From Paracyclopina nana (Eukaryota; Arthropoda; Copepoda; Cyclopoida; Cyclopettidae), in NCBI GenBank assembly GCA_019096065.1, contig JAGUCH010000007.1, forward strand, positions 704,501 through 768,500: a DNA stretch of 64,000 nucleotides, written 5' to 3'. A model generated the notes under the pieces. That model made no database searches, was not told where the DNA came from, and worked only from the letters and a program-made list of their open reading frames with translations. A program made the position numbers and the translations under genes. This document shows positions 1 to 9,906 of this stretch, one piece after another. How positions within the stretch are numbered: the stretch's first letter is position 1; the number at the start of each line of letters is the position of its first letter.

Positions 1-3000
1 GTCTCAACTTCCTGACAAAGTTGAGTACATCATCAAGTGTGAAATGTCAGGACTCCAACGAAGATTATACGCGTAAGTATTAATACATATTTATATTAAG
101 CGTGGTGACATAAAGTAGGGCCTTTTATGGGCAGAGAGAGGATTTTGTAATGGAAAAGCACAAGTTAAGCTTTTCTATGCTGAGCTTTCGATGGCTATAG
201 TTTTACAGGTCTAAACTTTGTCAGCTCTTTAACAGCCCTATTTTATGTTCTGTATTGAAATCGTTGAGTGCTTGAATGAAGTCACCGGGCTGTAATTTTA
301 CGAGTGTTTTTCCATTTAAAAATCCGAGGTCAGCTTTTTATTAGCCTTATTTTATGTTCCCCAGCTCGGTGTTTACAGTTTTATATGATGGAAAGCAATT
401 TTTGCATGTATAATTCAGTTTACCAATTTGTCTCAGTTTATTCAACTACACATATATAAAAGCTCGGACCTTTTACTTTATCAAGAGCCTCACATTATAA
501 AGTATTTTATATACTGTAATACGATTTCCTCGTGTTATAATTCAGTTTACCGATCCGACTCAGCTCTTTTATATCACAGTTCTTTCTAAGCAATTTGGGG
601 GATATTAAATACTTAACAGCCCCTAGAATCAAATTTGAGGGATTTTAAGTAATTCAATGCACGTCAAATGCCATGGAACTAATCAACATTCCAAAGAAGT
701 TACAAAAAAAAGAAAATCAACCAAAATTTGAACCTCAGACAGTTTGAATAACATTCCAATGGCCTAAACCCTTAACTATGGAAACACCATGAAAATTACA
801 TGCTATGTATAGGACTTAAACATAATTTAAGCCAGATAAAGAAACCAAAAAAAAAACAAGGAATGACTGGGGTTTGAACCCTGGACTGAGGAATCAAGAG
901 CCGAGCGCTTTAACCACTATGCCATATGTGCAACTCAAATGAAATGTATTTTTAAAGTCTACTTGATGGTCTCAAACCACTGGATGCCAGCTGATGAGAG
1001 CCAGTGATACATAGCATAAAAACCGAGCAGTATTTTCTAGGGCACGGGGCAGCCCGGTAACTTCATTAAAACACTCGAAAATCGTATTACAGTATATAAT
1101 AGTTATTTATTTCGAGCTGGGGCACGTAAAGAAGGGTCATTAAATAGCTGAGCGAGGATTTTAAAATGGGAAAACTCGAGTACAGCTTTACTAGCCCGAG
1201 CCTGCGAGGGCTGTAATTGTACGAGTGTTTTTCCATTTTAAAATCCGAGGTCAGCTATTTAATGACCCAATTTTACGTGCCCCAGCTCAAAATATACAAT
1301 TTTATATTCTGTAATACGATTTTTGAGTGTTTTAATGAAGTTACCGGGCTGCCCTGTGCCCCAGAAAATGCTGCTCGGTTTTTAGTTGCTATGTATGACT
1401 GGCTCTCATAAGCTAGCATCCTGTGGTTTGGGAGCAATAAATTAGACTTTTAAAATCATTTCTTCAGAGGTGTTCCTATGGCATAATGGTTAGAGCGCTT
1501 GGCTCTTGATTCAGCAGTCTAGGGTTCAAACCCCAGTAATTCCTTAACTTTTTTATTTCTTTATCTGGCTTAAGTTATGCTTAAGTGCTTTATATAGCAT
1601 GTAATTTTCATGATTTTTCCATATCTCGGTGGTTATATTATTGGAATGCTGATATTACTTTATGAGGTTTGTATCTAGGATGACTCTCGCGTTTTTCGAA
1701 CTTCTTCGGAGTGGGGATTAGTTCCATGGAATATGAGGGGCATTAAATTACTTAAAATCCCTCAAATTTGATTCAAGGGCTGTTAAGTATTTAATATCCC
1801 CCAAATTTCTTAGAAAGAACTGTGATATAAAAGAGCTGAGTCGGATCGGTAAACTGAATTATAACACGAGGAAATCGTATTACAGTATATAAAATTGTAT
1901 ATTTTGAGCTGGGGCACGTAAAATTGGGTCATTAAATAGCTTACCTCGGATTTTAAAATGGAAAAACACTCGTACAATTACAGCCCTCGCAGGCTCGGGC
2001 TAGTAAAGCTGTACTCGAGTTTTCCCATTTTAAAATCCTTGCTCAGCTATTTAATGACCCTACTTTACGTGCCCCAGCTCGAAATAAATAACTATTATAA
2101 GGTGTGTCGCTCCTCTGTTTGACCAGAGACCATGATATTGTCCAAGAAGTAAATCTCATTGCAGAAAAAAGGAGAAAAAATGCCTTATTTCCGTTTTGGG
2201 ATCTAACCCTGAACATTAAGTTTAGGAGTCCAACGTTCTATTGACTGAGCTACTGATTTACAATATTGTTGGTAAAATTTATTTCTATGAGTAACCTTTG
2301 TACTCATCTACTAAGCTGAGCTAAGCTTAGTAGAAGAGTACAGTCTCTATCAGAGATACTAGACAAAACTTAATCTAACACATCTTTTAGCTCAAAAAAG
2401 TGCCATATTCAAAATGCACAATTTTTATTGATTGGTTAACGCTTTCAGCTGCTACTCTTGCACAACTGAGGGCCTCTCAATCCAAGTCATCAAAGTAATG
2501 GATCAGATGCTAGGTCGAGTTTGCCTGGTCTGGTAACTTCATTAACATTTGAAAATTACATTCCATCATATAAAATAAACAAATTATAAGACAGGCTAAC
2601 CAAATAACTGAGCTCATTTTGCATAGAAAAAATCTTGTAGCATCACTTGGCTCTCGCAAGCTCAAGCCCGCAAAGTTGCCACTCGATTTTTACTTTACAA
2701 AATTTACTCAGCTATTTTATTAGCTTGTTTTATAAATTGTTTACATTTATAAATAGATATTATATTCTGTAATATGATTATTGAGTGTTTTAATGAAGTT
2801 ACCAGGATGCCCCAGGACCTATAAAATGCTATTCGGTTTTTAGTTGCTATGTGAATATCACTGGCTCTCACATGCTAGCATCCTGTGGTTCAGGAATTAT
2901 AAAACAGACTTTTTTAAACCATTTCTTCTGAGGTGCTCCTATGCGCAATGGTTAAAGCGGTGGATTCTTCACTCAGCCATCTGAGGTTCAAATCCCAGTC

Positions 3001-5394
3001 ATGCCTTAACATTTTCAGATTTCTTCATCTGGCTTAAATTATGTTAACATATTCCTGTAATAGCAGCCAATTATCATGAAGTTTCCATAGCTCAATGGTT
3101 AGAGCATTGGAATGCTAATCCAACTATCTGAGGATCATATCTAGGTAGTCCCTCTCTTTTTTTCTAGCTTCTTTGGATTCGTTCCACGGAATATGAGGGG
3201 CATAAAATTACTTTGAATCCATTTATGATTCCAGGGCCATAAAGTATTTTAAAATATCCCCCAAAATGTTTAGAAAGAACTGCGATTATAAAAGAGCTGA
3301 GTCAGATCGGTAAACTGAATTATAACCCAAGGAAATCGTATTACAGAATATAATATAGATTCGAGTCGGATCGTTTAACTGAATTATAACTCGAGGAAAT
3401 CGTGTTACAGTTTATAAAATATTTTGATTTCCCCCAAATTCCTTAGAAAGAAATGTCACTTTAAAAACTGAGTAGGATCGGTAAACTGAATTTTAACGCG
3501 AGGAAATCACAATAATTTTCTCTCTTATTTAACAAACAATTTTTTTAATTACAATTTAATATTTTTTGCCAGGCATATGCAAGAACGAGGAGTGCTGCTC
3601 ACTGACAACTCGAATAAGCCCAAGGGAGCCCAAGGGGCCAAGGCCTTGATGAACACCATCATGCAGCTGAGAAAACTGTGCAACCATCCCTTCATGTTCC
3701 AACACATTGAAGAGTCCTATGCCAAGCACATTGGTTCATCCACTGATGTCGTCTCTGGCCCTGATGTCTACCGAGCCTCTGGAAAGTTTGAGCTGCTCGA
3801 CAGGATCCTGCCCAAGTTGCACGTGACTGGCCATCGTGTCCTCATGTTTTGCCAAATGACACAGTGCATGACCATCATTGAGGACTACTTCAACTTCAAG
3901 GGCTACAAATTCCTCCGTTTGGACGGTATGACCAAGTCCGATGAGAGGGCTGACATGTTGAAGGTTTTCAACTCGAAGGACAGCGAATACTTCATCTTTT
4001 TGCTCTCCACCAGAGCTGGAGGCCTCGGCTTGAATCTGCAAACAGCCGACACTGTCATCATTTTCGACTCCGATTGGAATCCCCATCAAGATTTGCAGGC
4101 CCAGGATCGAGCCCATCGCATTGGCCAGAAGAACGAGGTGCGTGTGCTCCGTTTGATGACTGTCAACTCGGTGGAAGAGCGAATCTTGGCCGCTGCCAAG
4201 TACAAGCTCAACATGGACGAGAAGGTCATCCAGGCTGGCATGTTCAACAACCGGTCCACCGGCTCAGAGCGTCGAGAGCTGCTCCAGTCCATCTTGAGAG
4301 CTGATGACCAGGAGGAGGAGGAGGAGAATGAGGCCCCGGATGACGAGGTTGTCAACCAGATGATTGCCAGGTCCGAGGCCGAGTACGAAAAGTTTCAGCA
4401 AATGGACATTGAGCGGCGTCGTCAAGAGGCAGCGTTGGGAGCTGACAGGAAGCCAAGGCTCATTGAGGAGTCCGAGTTGCCTCCATTCTTGCTCCAGGAC
4501 GATGACGAGATTGATGAGCTCGATGAGACCACTCCTGAAATCGAGCTGGGCAGAGGAAATCGATCTCGCAAGGAAACCAACTATGATGATCAGTTGTCTG
4601 AAAAGGAGTGGCTCAAGGCTATTGGTGCCGAGGAGGAGGACTTTGAAGATGACGATGTTGGTGGGCTTGGTGGTGGTGGTGGTGATGACGGATCAGCTCG
4701 CAAGAGAGGCAAAAAGAAGCGGAGAGAAGAGGAAGAGGATGACGAGCCTCGTCGCAAAAAGAAGAAGGGAGCAATGAGGAAGCTCCAGAAGAAGATGCGG
4801 AAATTGATGGAGATTGTCATCCAATATGAGGACCAGGATGGTCGCGTCCTCAGCGATCCGTTCATGAAGTTGCCCACTCGCAAAGAGTTGCCCGATTACT
4901 ACGACGTCATCCGGAAGCCAGTTGACATCACCAAAATCTTGACCAAGATCGAGGATGGAAAGGTGGAATTGCATTGGAAGCCAAAAATGAAGAGTGTAAT
5001 AATTTTTCTTTTCTCTTTTCAGTATGATGATATGGATGCTATGGCAAGGGACTTTATGCTCTTGTGCCAAAACACCCAAAAGTACAACGAGGACGGCAGC
5101 CTCATTCACGAGGACTCGATTGTGCTGCAATCAGTCTTCACCAATGCTAGAGAGAAGCTGGCTAACGAGTGGAATGACAACGATGATGAGGACGAGCCTG
5201 AGGAAGAGTCCAACCAGGCTCCATCCATGTCTAGCTCCAGGATGGAGGAGGACAGCGAGGATGTCTCCTTGGCTTCGTCCACTCCAGCGCGTGGATCCAA
5301 GAAGAAGCGTAAGGAGCCCACGAGCACCGGACGTGGCAAACGCAAACGCAAGAAGAAGTACGACTCTGAAGATGACGACGACGATGATTATTAA
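1..5394 (+). CDS. brm: Brahma/BRG1-type SWI/SNF ATPase, 3' part (5' truncated by window)
   Basis: ATP-dependent nucleosome remodeller, catalytic subunit of the nuclear SWI/SNF (BAF) complex. Exons read as 2-72, 3573-4962 and 5023-5394, giving 610 residues of the C-terminal half. The first exon matches the segment just before helicase lobe 2, and the junction codon restores a [13 protein letters not shown] run. Helicase C motifs are visible ([11 protein letters not shown], then [11 protein letters not shown]), followed by a SnAC-type segment, an acidic/basic linker and a bromodomain with [10 protein letters not shown] and [12 protein letters not shown], which keeps the acetyl-lysine-binding Asn. 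The protein ends in a Lys/Arg then Asp-rich tail. The 60-nt intron inside the bromodomain (4963-5022) is in frame without stops; splicing restores the family spacing, so the read-through form is probably minor or absent. Identification is very secure; the N-terminal half lies outside the window. Confidence 0.95.
507..1100 (-). mobile_element. tRNA-bearing TIR element, copy 1 (inverted)
   Basis: A 594-bp unit bounded by inverted TTATATACTGTAATACGATTT-like ends. It is the reverse complement of copy 2 over its full length. It contains two tRNA-like modules on the minus strand: one at about 860-930, with an A-box-like TAGTGGTTAAAGCGC and a B-box GGTTCAAACCC, and a weaker one at about 722-786. No ORF. 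Read as a non-autonomous DNA element that has captured tRNA-related sequence, or a tRNA-derived repeat with inverted ends. Confidence 0.65.
1104..1300. repeat. Palindromic spacer between copies 1 and 2
   Basis: About 75-nt arms (roughly 1115-1187 and 1210-1288) are imperfect inverted repeats of each other. Both carry GAGCTGGGGCACGTAAA at the outer edge and ATTTTAAAAT in the middle. The same module recurs in inverted orientation at 1893-2103, so it behaves as an end module of the larger element. Confidence 0.65.
1302..1892 (+). mobile_element. tRNA-bearing TIR element, copy 2
   Basis: A 591-bp unit with inverted ends TTATATTCTGTAATACGAT and ATCGTATTACAGTATATAA. The first tRNA-like module (about 1473-1543) has A-box-like TAATGGTTAGAGCGC and B-box GGTTCAAACCCC. 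The second (about 1616-1686) is more degenerate. The acceptor stem of the first does not pair well, so this is not a working tRNA gene. Together with copy 1 it makes a roughly 590-bp-arm inverted repeat. Confidence 0.65.
1893..2103. repeat. Palindromic module, second copy
   Basis: Inverted copy of the 1104-1300 palindrome, starting AATTGTATATTTTGAGC and ending in GCCCCAGCTCGAAATAAATA. It flanks copy 2 on its other side, so copy 2 is bracketed by mirror-image palindromes. Confidence 0.6.
2191..2255 (-). repeat. Isolated tRNA-like sequence
   Basis: Read on the minus strand it has TAGCTCAGTCAATAGAACG (A-box and D-arm-like), a GGACTCCTAAAC anticodon-arm-like stretch and GGGTTAGATCCC (B-box and T-arm-like). 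Stem pairing is poor, so it looks like a tRNA pseudogene or SINE head. It differs in sequence from the modules in the ~590-bp elements. Confidence 0.4.
2760..3353 (+). mobile_element. tRNA-bearing TIR element, copy 3
   Basis: A 594-bp unit colinear with copy 2 but visibly diverged. Its ends are TTATATTCTGTAATATGAT and ATCGTATTACAGAATATAA. tRNA-like modules lie at about 2933-3006 (B-box GGTTCAAATCC) and 3081-3151 (A-box TAGCTCAATGGTTAGAGC). Two further partial copies of the right end follow at about 3361-3510. Confidence 0.65.
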
Positions 5395-5443
5395 ATTAAG
5401 GGATCATGCCAATGATCAGCTTTTGAAAGATGAATGAAGTGTA

Positions 5444-5449
5444 AATAAA
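5444..5449 (+). terminator. brahma polyadenylation signal
   Basis: AATAAA 50 nt after the brahma stop codon and about 50 nt before the next gene's start, so the 3' UTR is very short. Confidence 0.7.
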
Positions 5450-5501
5450 GCTATCTCAGTTCTCATCAATTTTTCCCGAGGAAAGATGGTGCCGTTTGAC
5501 G

Positions 5502-6131
5502 ATGCACTTGAAAGTGCTGCTCATGTTGATCATGTATTCGCAAGTGTCTCACCACTTGATGATCAGACCTAAGTCCCACGTGGCTGTAGAACCAGGGGCT
5601 TTGCCCGCTTCCATGAAGTGGACAATAGTCCCCCACTATGACAGGCGGAAACGATCTGCTGCAGACACCTTTCTGGAGCTTTGGAGAGGCTTGATTGGTT
5701 TGGCCGGGTTTCAAGTGACTTGGTCAGCTGAGGAGTACTTGTATGAAACAGAAGCCACGGTATGTACCATGTGAATTACCACGTGGGCTCCCTGATTACG
5801 TAATCGTTCTTTTCCCCATATTTAGGACAATGTCAAGAAGATTGAAGGATTGCAACGATATTTCGACAAACAGCAGGATAGATTACAGAGAATCCGCGAT
5901 AAGCATATGGACAAAATGAATCACTTGACTCGTAATGAAGTTCGACATCAAAGAAAAATTTTAAAGCAACACGAAGCCGATCTGAAGTTAATTTTAGGCA
6001 CGCTGGAGAATCCCGAAGAAGCCATCGATGAGCTATGTGGTGACACCGCATGTAGGGAATTTATATTTCAACATGTAATTAGGGATCACTTGGAAGCCAA
6101 TGACAGTATTGAAGAGAAAGTAGATGAATAA
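5502..6131 (+). CDS. Small secreted protein with dibasic processing site, paralog 1
   Basis: Exons 5502-5759 and 5826-6131 (66-nt phase-0 intron) give 187 residues. I use the ATG at 5502 because the upstream TTG is not a credible start. A hydrophobic leader (MHLKVLLMLIMYSQ) suggests secretion. A furin-type RRKRS follows at about residues 48-52, then a short hydrophobic segment (LWRGLIGLAGF), a charged, probably helical middle, and a C-terminal block with LCGDTACREFIF holding two Cys. The next gene shares the order of elements, the intron position and phase, and the C-terminal block, so the two are tandem duplicates. I do not recognise the family. A pro-peptide released by furin-like cleavage is inference. 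Confidence 0.75.
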
Positions 6132-6230
6132 ATCAACTCGGTGGGCTCCATTACATTTTGAGAGGTTGCGTTTACGTTAGCCATTAAAGTTACGATTAGG
6201 CTTAAGCTGTCTGGATTAGCGAGATTGGAG

Positions 6231-6242
6231 AGCGCCACCTAG
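6231..6242 (-). promoter_or_regulatory. CTCF-like motif (CTAGGTGGCGCT on minus)
   Basis: Exact match to AG(A/G)TGGCGCT, close to the Drosophila CTCF core. It lies between the two tandem secreted-protein genes. One of six exact matches in the window. Binding is inference. Confidence 0.35.
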
Positions 6243-6400
6243 AATTTCAAGGTAGTGATCAAAGCTGAATTAGTACAACTGATTTGCTGAGGGCGCCCTT
6301 TTCAGTTTTAGAAAAGTAAAACCAAATTGGGTACGCATGAATGATTGAATATCTGGTTTCATCTTGTTTTGCATTATGAGGCGAATAAGAGTGTTCAAGA

Positions 6401-6983
6401 ATGATGACAGCTCAAGTGGTCACCATCCTCTTTTGCATGAACCTTATTGAATCGTGCCAATACGTGATAGATCATCAGCATGCTCTGGAAGAGCTCAATG
6501 AGAGCCAAGAGCATTCAAGACACAAAAGGTCCATCTTGACTACAATCTTGGATGGCTGGGCCGGTTTTCTAAGAATGACAGGCCTACTGACAGCCTTTTT
6601 CCCTGATGAACACTGGCTACGTTATGTCAAGGATCAGAGCAAGGTGAGAATTATTCAGCTTAACCCGTTCGTTTTTCATTTCTTGATTCCCTTTGTAGGA
6701 AGACAAACTGGCGGTGATAAAACAACATGAGGAGAATGTTGCCATGACCGATAAGGTTCTCAATGATAAAGAAAAAGATGAAGTCATTTTACAAATCATC
6801 CAAGAGACGGAAAACTTTGACAACATTGCAAAGCAGCATGAAGTTGACTTGGCCAATTTGCTTTCAAAACTCAACAAGAAAGGGGTTGCCATCAAGCAGT
6901 TGTGTGGAGAAACGGACTGCAAAGAGTTTCTCTTTCGAAATGTGATCAACGAGAAATATAACAAAAATCAAGGCTATTTTTGA
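6401..6983 (+). CDS. Small secreted protein with dibasic processing site, paralog 2
   Basis: Exons 6401-6643 and 6699-6983 (55-nt phase-0 intron) give 175 residues. The start is ATG ATG with a hydrophobic leader (TAQVVTILFCMNLI). A furin-like RHKRSI lies at about residues 40-45, followed by GWAGFLRMTGLL, a charged helix-prone middle and LCGETDCKEFLFRNVI near the C-terminus. It matches paralog 1 in domain order, in the intron position relative to the hydrophobic segment and in the CG(D/E)T-x-C-(K/R)-EF block; elsewhere identity is low, so the duplication is old or fast-evolving. Function unknown. Confidence 0.75.
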
Positions 6984-7534
6984 CCCATGTCACTCGCGTA
7001 GGAAGTGAAGTCCAAAATAGCAATTTCTGCCGCTTTTAATGATTTTTCGGCGAAACCGACTAGTTATTTTTAGGGCGCCGAAATAAGGCTACTATGCTAT
7101 TTTCAGCCTTAATTAGCATGCTAAATCGCTCGGGTGCCAAAATTGTTAGTTGTAAAATTATTCTTTGCAGAATCACGTGAAACTGCGATCAATGACAGCC
7201 AGTATTGATCTACTTATCGCATCGAATTTAATGTTTTGTCGATAGCGGCAAGTTTCAGTCCGCCATTGCAGTCAAGTTGGTGCGCTACTCAAAAAAGAAA
7301 TTACTATTTTCAAGCTAAACTTTTCCGGGTAGCGCCCCAGTTCTAAGTAAATAAAGACAAGCGTGCTTCTGCTGCTCCTCGAACTTCGATTTTTTGCCGT
7401 TCCGTGTGTGAGTGAGCTTCAGCGAAATTGTCCAGCTTTGGGATTCAAAGCTTGCCACCAATTTCTGATTTTCTGGTCATTCAGGCGATTTGTGTTGATT
7501 CCTTGCGGGCATCGTCAATACATCAACAAGCAAA
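6984..7534. other. Intergenic, p23 upstream region
   Basis: No gene seen. It is moderately GC-rich near 7030-7150 and contains short mirror-like GGCG runs. The last ~200 nt are probably the p23 promoter and 5' UTR; no clear TATA box. Confidence 0.4.
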
Positions 7535-9247
7535 ATGGCGGATGGATCGTAAGTGAATTTTTCTGCCGGTTTCTAGCAAATTCTATGGTGCGGCTTTCGC
7601 GCAATGATTGATCAGGCTTCTAGAATCCCGATAATTTCCAGTCACGAAACGTTGAAGCAGTTAGGTTAGACAGTTTCCTCCCAAAATGGTTACATCTGAC
7701 ATCGATTCGTTGTACGTTTTTCGCTTTTCGCCATATATATTATCTGTCTCATTTTGGCTCATCTTTTCAGACCTGTGCCTCCCTCGGTGATGTGGGCGCA
7801 AAGGCCGAACTTGATTTTCCTCACAATTTGCGTCGAAGAATGCACTGATCCGACCATCAAAGTCGACTCGGACAAACTCTACTTCAAGGGTGTCGGCGGA
7901 CCTGAAAAGAAGGTGTATGAGATCACCATCAACTTTTTCAAGGAAGTCGACACAGAGGTAATTCTTGCCATTCTCTCTTGATTAAAAAAATATGCATAAA
8001 ATTCATGGATTTGCAGAAGTCCAAGTTCGCTGTCAGGGGTCGCATGATTGAATTCGCATTAGAAAAGAAAGAGGCTGGCCCGTATTGGAAGAGGCTGGTC
8101 AAAGAGGAGAAGAAGCAACATTGGCTCAAAATCGACTTTGGCAAGTGGAAAGACGAGGATGAGTCCGATGACGAAGCTGGTGGCGGCGGCGGCGGCCAAG
8201 ATCTTGAAGAGGTAAACTAAATTATTCAAGTTTTGATGTTTTTAAGTATACGCTGTAATGTCATGCTCAAGTTGCAATGGAACTCGCTCATGGAGTCCAT
8301 GCGGAAGGTTAGCCAAGTTGATAATCCTTCTGACCTTTTGGCTGAGCAGAACGAGCTCATGGCTCAAGAAGTGACGAAGGCTCTTGTGGCCAAAAAAGAG
8401 GCGCTGGCCAGCTGGCGAGCTTAAAGTGCTTGATTTTTACGTAGTAGCTCTCGTAGCATATCACCTTGCAGGATTATCGTCCCATGACCCCTGATTATTC
8501 AAAGCACATTGCTGAAAACATTGCCAAAGGCTCGACAATGTGTCCTTTTGGCTCCGCGTTTATGCAGCAGAATAGTACTGGGCAAAAAAGACTGCCTGCC
8601 GATTTCGACCTTTTTGGGTATGACCCCGAGGCTCCGGACTCTGATGACGAGCCATTCTCTGATATAGACATGTGAGATTAGGTGTTTTGCACTCTTATCA
8701 AAGTTCTGCTATGTGCAATTATATTTTGCACATCACATCTAAGTGGAAAAGTATCTTTGCTCCAATATCAATATTTAGCATAACTTTTCCTGCACTGCAC
8801 TTATTACATGTATTGCACATTTTTGTTGATGACATTCAATTTTTCACTATTATGGTGCAAATTTTTCTCTTGTAAGTGCATAATTTGCATAGGTGTTTTA
8901 AGGTAGGAATGGTTCCACAGATATTACAAAAAAAAATGTCAGTAGATTTCCAACTGTACACGCCCTCTAAATTGAGTTACGGTCGTCCTTTTTTGCTCGC
9001 TCAATTAGAGTGGAAAATGCTGTTGCGACACGTGGAAAAATAAAAAATGCATTTTTCCACCTTGTTCCAGATGATGCGACAAATGGGAGGTCTCGGCGGA
9101 ATGGGCGGCGGTGGCATGCCCGGCATGCCCGGCATGATGCCAGGCATGATGGGCGGCGAGGGTGCACCCAAAATGGAACGCCCCAGCCTCGATGATCTCG
9201 ACGCAGAAGAAGACAGTGATGATGAGGAGCTTCCTGACCTCGAGTAA
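7535..9247 (+). CDS. p23 / Hsp90 co-chaperone (prostaglandin E synthase 3-like)
   Basis: Exons 7535-7548, 7771-7957, 8017-8211 and 9071-9247 give 190 residues. The CS (p23) domain covers roughly residues 5-110, with PSVMWAQRPNLIFLTICVE at the start and WKRLVKEEKKQHWLKIDF then GKWKDEDESDDE at the end. This matches the p23 pattern in which a conserved Trp-containing block precedes WKDxED. The tail is Gly/Met-rich (MGGLGGMGGGG, MPGMPGMMPGM) and ends DSDDEELPDLE, close to the human terminus. It binds ATP-bound Hsp90 in the cytosol and stabilises client complexes. The 859-nt last intron contains two exon-like blocks that may make alternative tails. Confidence 0.93.
8272..8675 (+). other. Exon-like blocks inside the last p23 intron (possible alternative 3' exons)
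   Basis: Block 1 (8272-8424) would follow p23 exon 3 through a 60-nt intron, 8212-8271, that begins GTAAAC and ends CTCAAG in phase. It reads to a TAA as a helix-prone segment ending KEALASWRA. Block 2 starts at 8472 after TTGCAG, also in phase, and runs to a TGA at 8673-8675. It begins DYRPMTPDYSKHIAENIAKG and ends DSDDEPFSDIDM, an acidic tail resembling the constitutive p23 terminus. Neither block matches a protein I know. They could be alternative terminal exons or relics; the acceptor for block 1 is weak. Confidence 0.45.
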
Positions 9248-9906
9248 ATCCACCCTACTACTGTTCTGCTCCGCAAATTTACTATGTAAAAGCAACGAAA
9301 AAAATCATCCGCATTCAAAAATAATAATATGAACAGTGCCACAACTCACACCTTTCCATAGTAGAAAAAGTTGATTGCTAGCATTAGATCCTGAAAAATG
9401 ATGGTAATTGGCAATGCTAATAATCACGAGTCATGCTCAGCTGGTCTCGTTGGTCTTCACTGTGTATACATTTCCTAATCATATGTATGACATCATTCAT
9501 ATCCATGATGATTAGTCCCATTACAGTGTCTAATTTCCTCGCTCCAACAAAACTTGGTGTCATTTCATTTGTGCTCCGTTATTACAAATTGGCTGTGATG
9601 GAGTAACAGAAATCACTGAGGAGCTCCCAAGGAAAAATCCCATCGGAAAACGAGACATTGCGTAATTGAGTGCACGTGGTAGCATCTTAAGTAGGTGTGT
9701 ATGCCAACATTTGACTTGTCACACTTGAGTGGCTCGATCATGGGAACATATGAGAGCCATCTCGTCATGATATACAGTGTCAGGCAAATGTTCCATCCAA
9801 AAACAAACGACCTCGAGTCCACGCTTTTTTCTCATATGCGACATGCGCAACGTGCGTTTTTCTTTCTAGTCAGTCGCTTACATGGGTTGAATGCCGTCAT
9901 TTGACA
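9248..9906. other. Intergenic 9248-9906
   Basis: p23 3' UTR and the upstream region of the next gene. No canonical AATAAA follows p23; AT-rich AATAATAATA near 9319-9330 may serve. No other gene seen. Confidence 0.4.

Larger units (their letters stand above)
73..3572 (+). other. 3.5-kb brahma intron filled with repeats
   Basis: The donor at 73 is GTAAGT and the acceptor at 3571-3572 is TTTTTTGCCAG; every other brahma intron seen here is tiny. No protein gene is visible inside. The space is occupied by three full copies of a ~590-bp TIR element, palindromic flank modules and degenerate fragments (107-500, 2540-2740, 3354-3520), described as separate entries. Confidence 0.8.

Noticed and set aside
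1473-1543. Possible functional tRNA gene
   Set aside because: A- and B-box words are good, but the acceptor and anticodon stems do not pair and the sequence is part of a repeated element.
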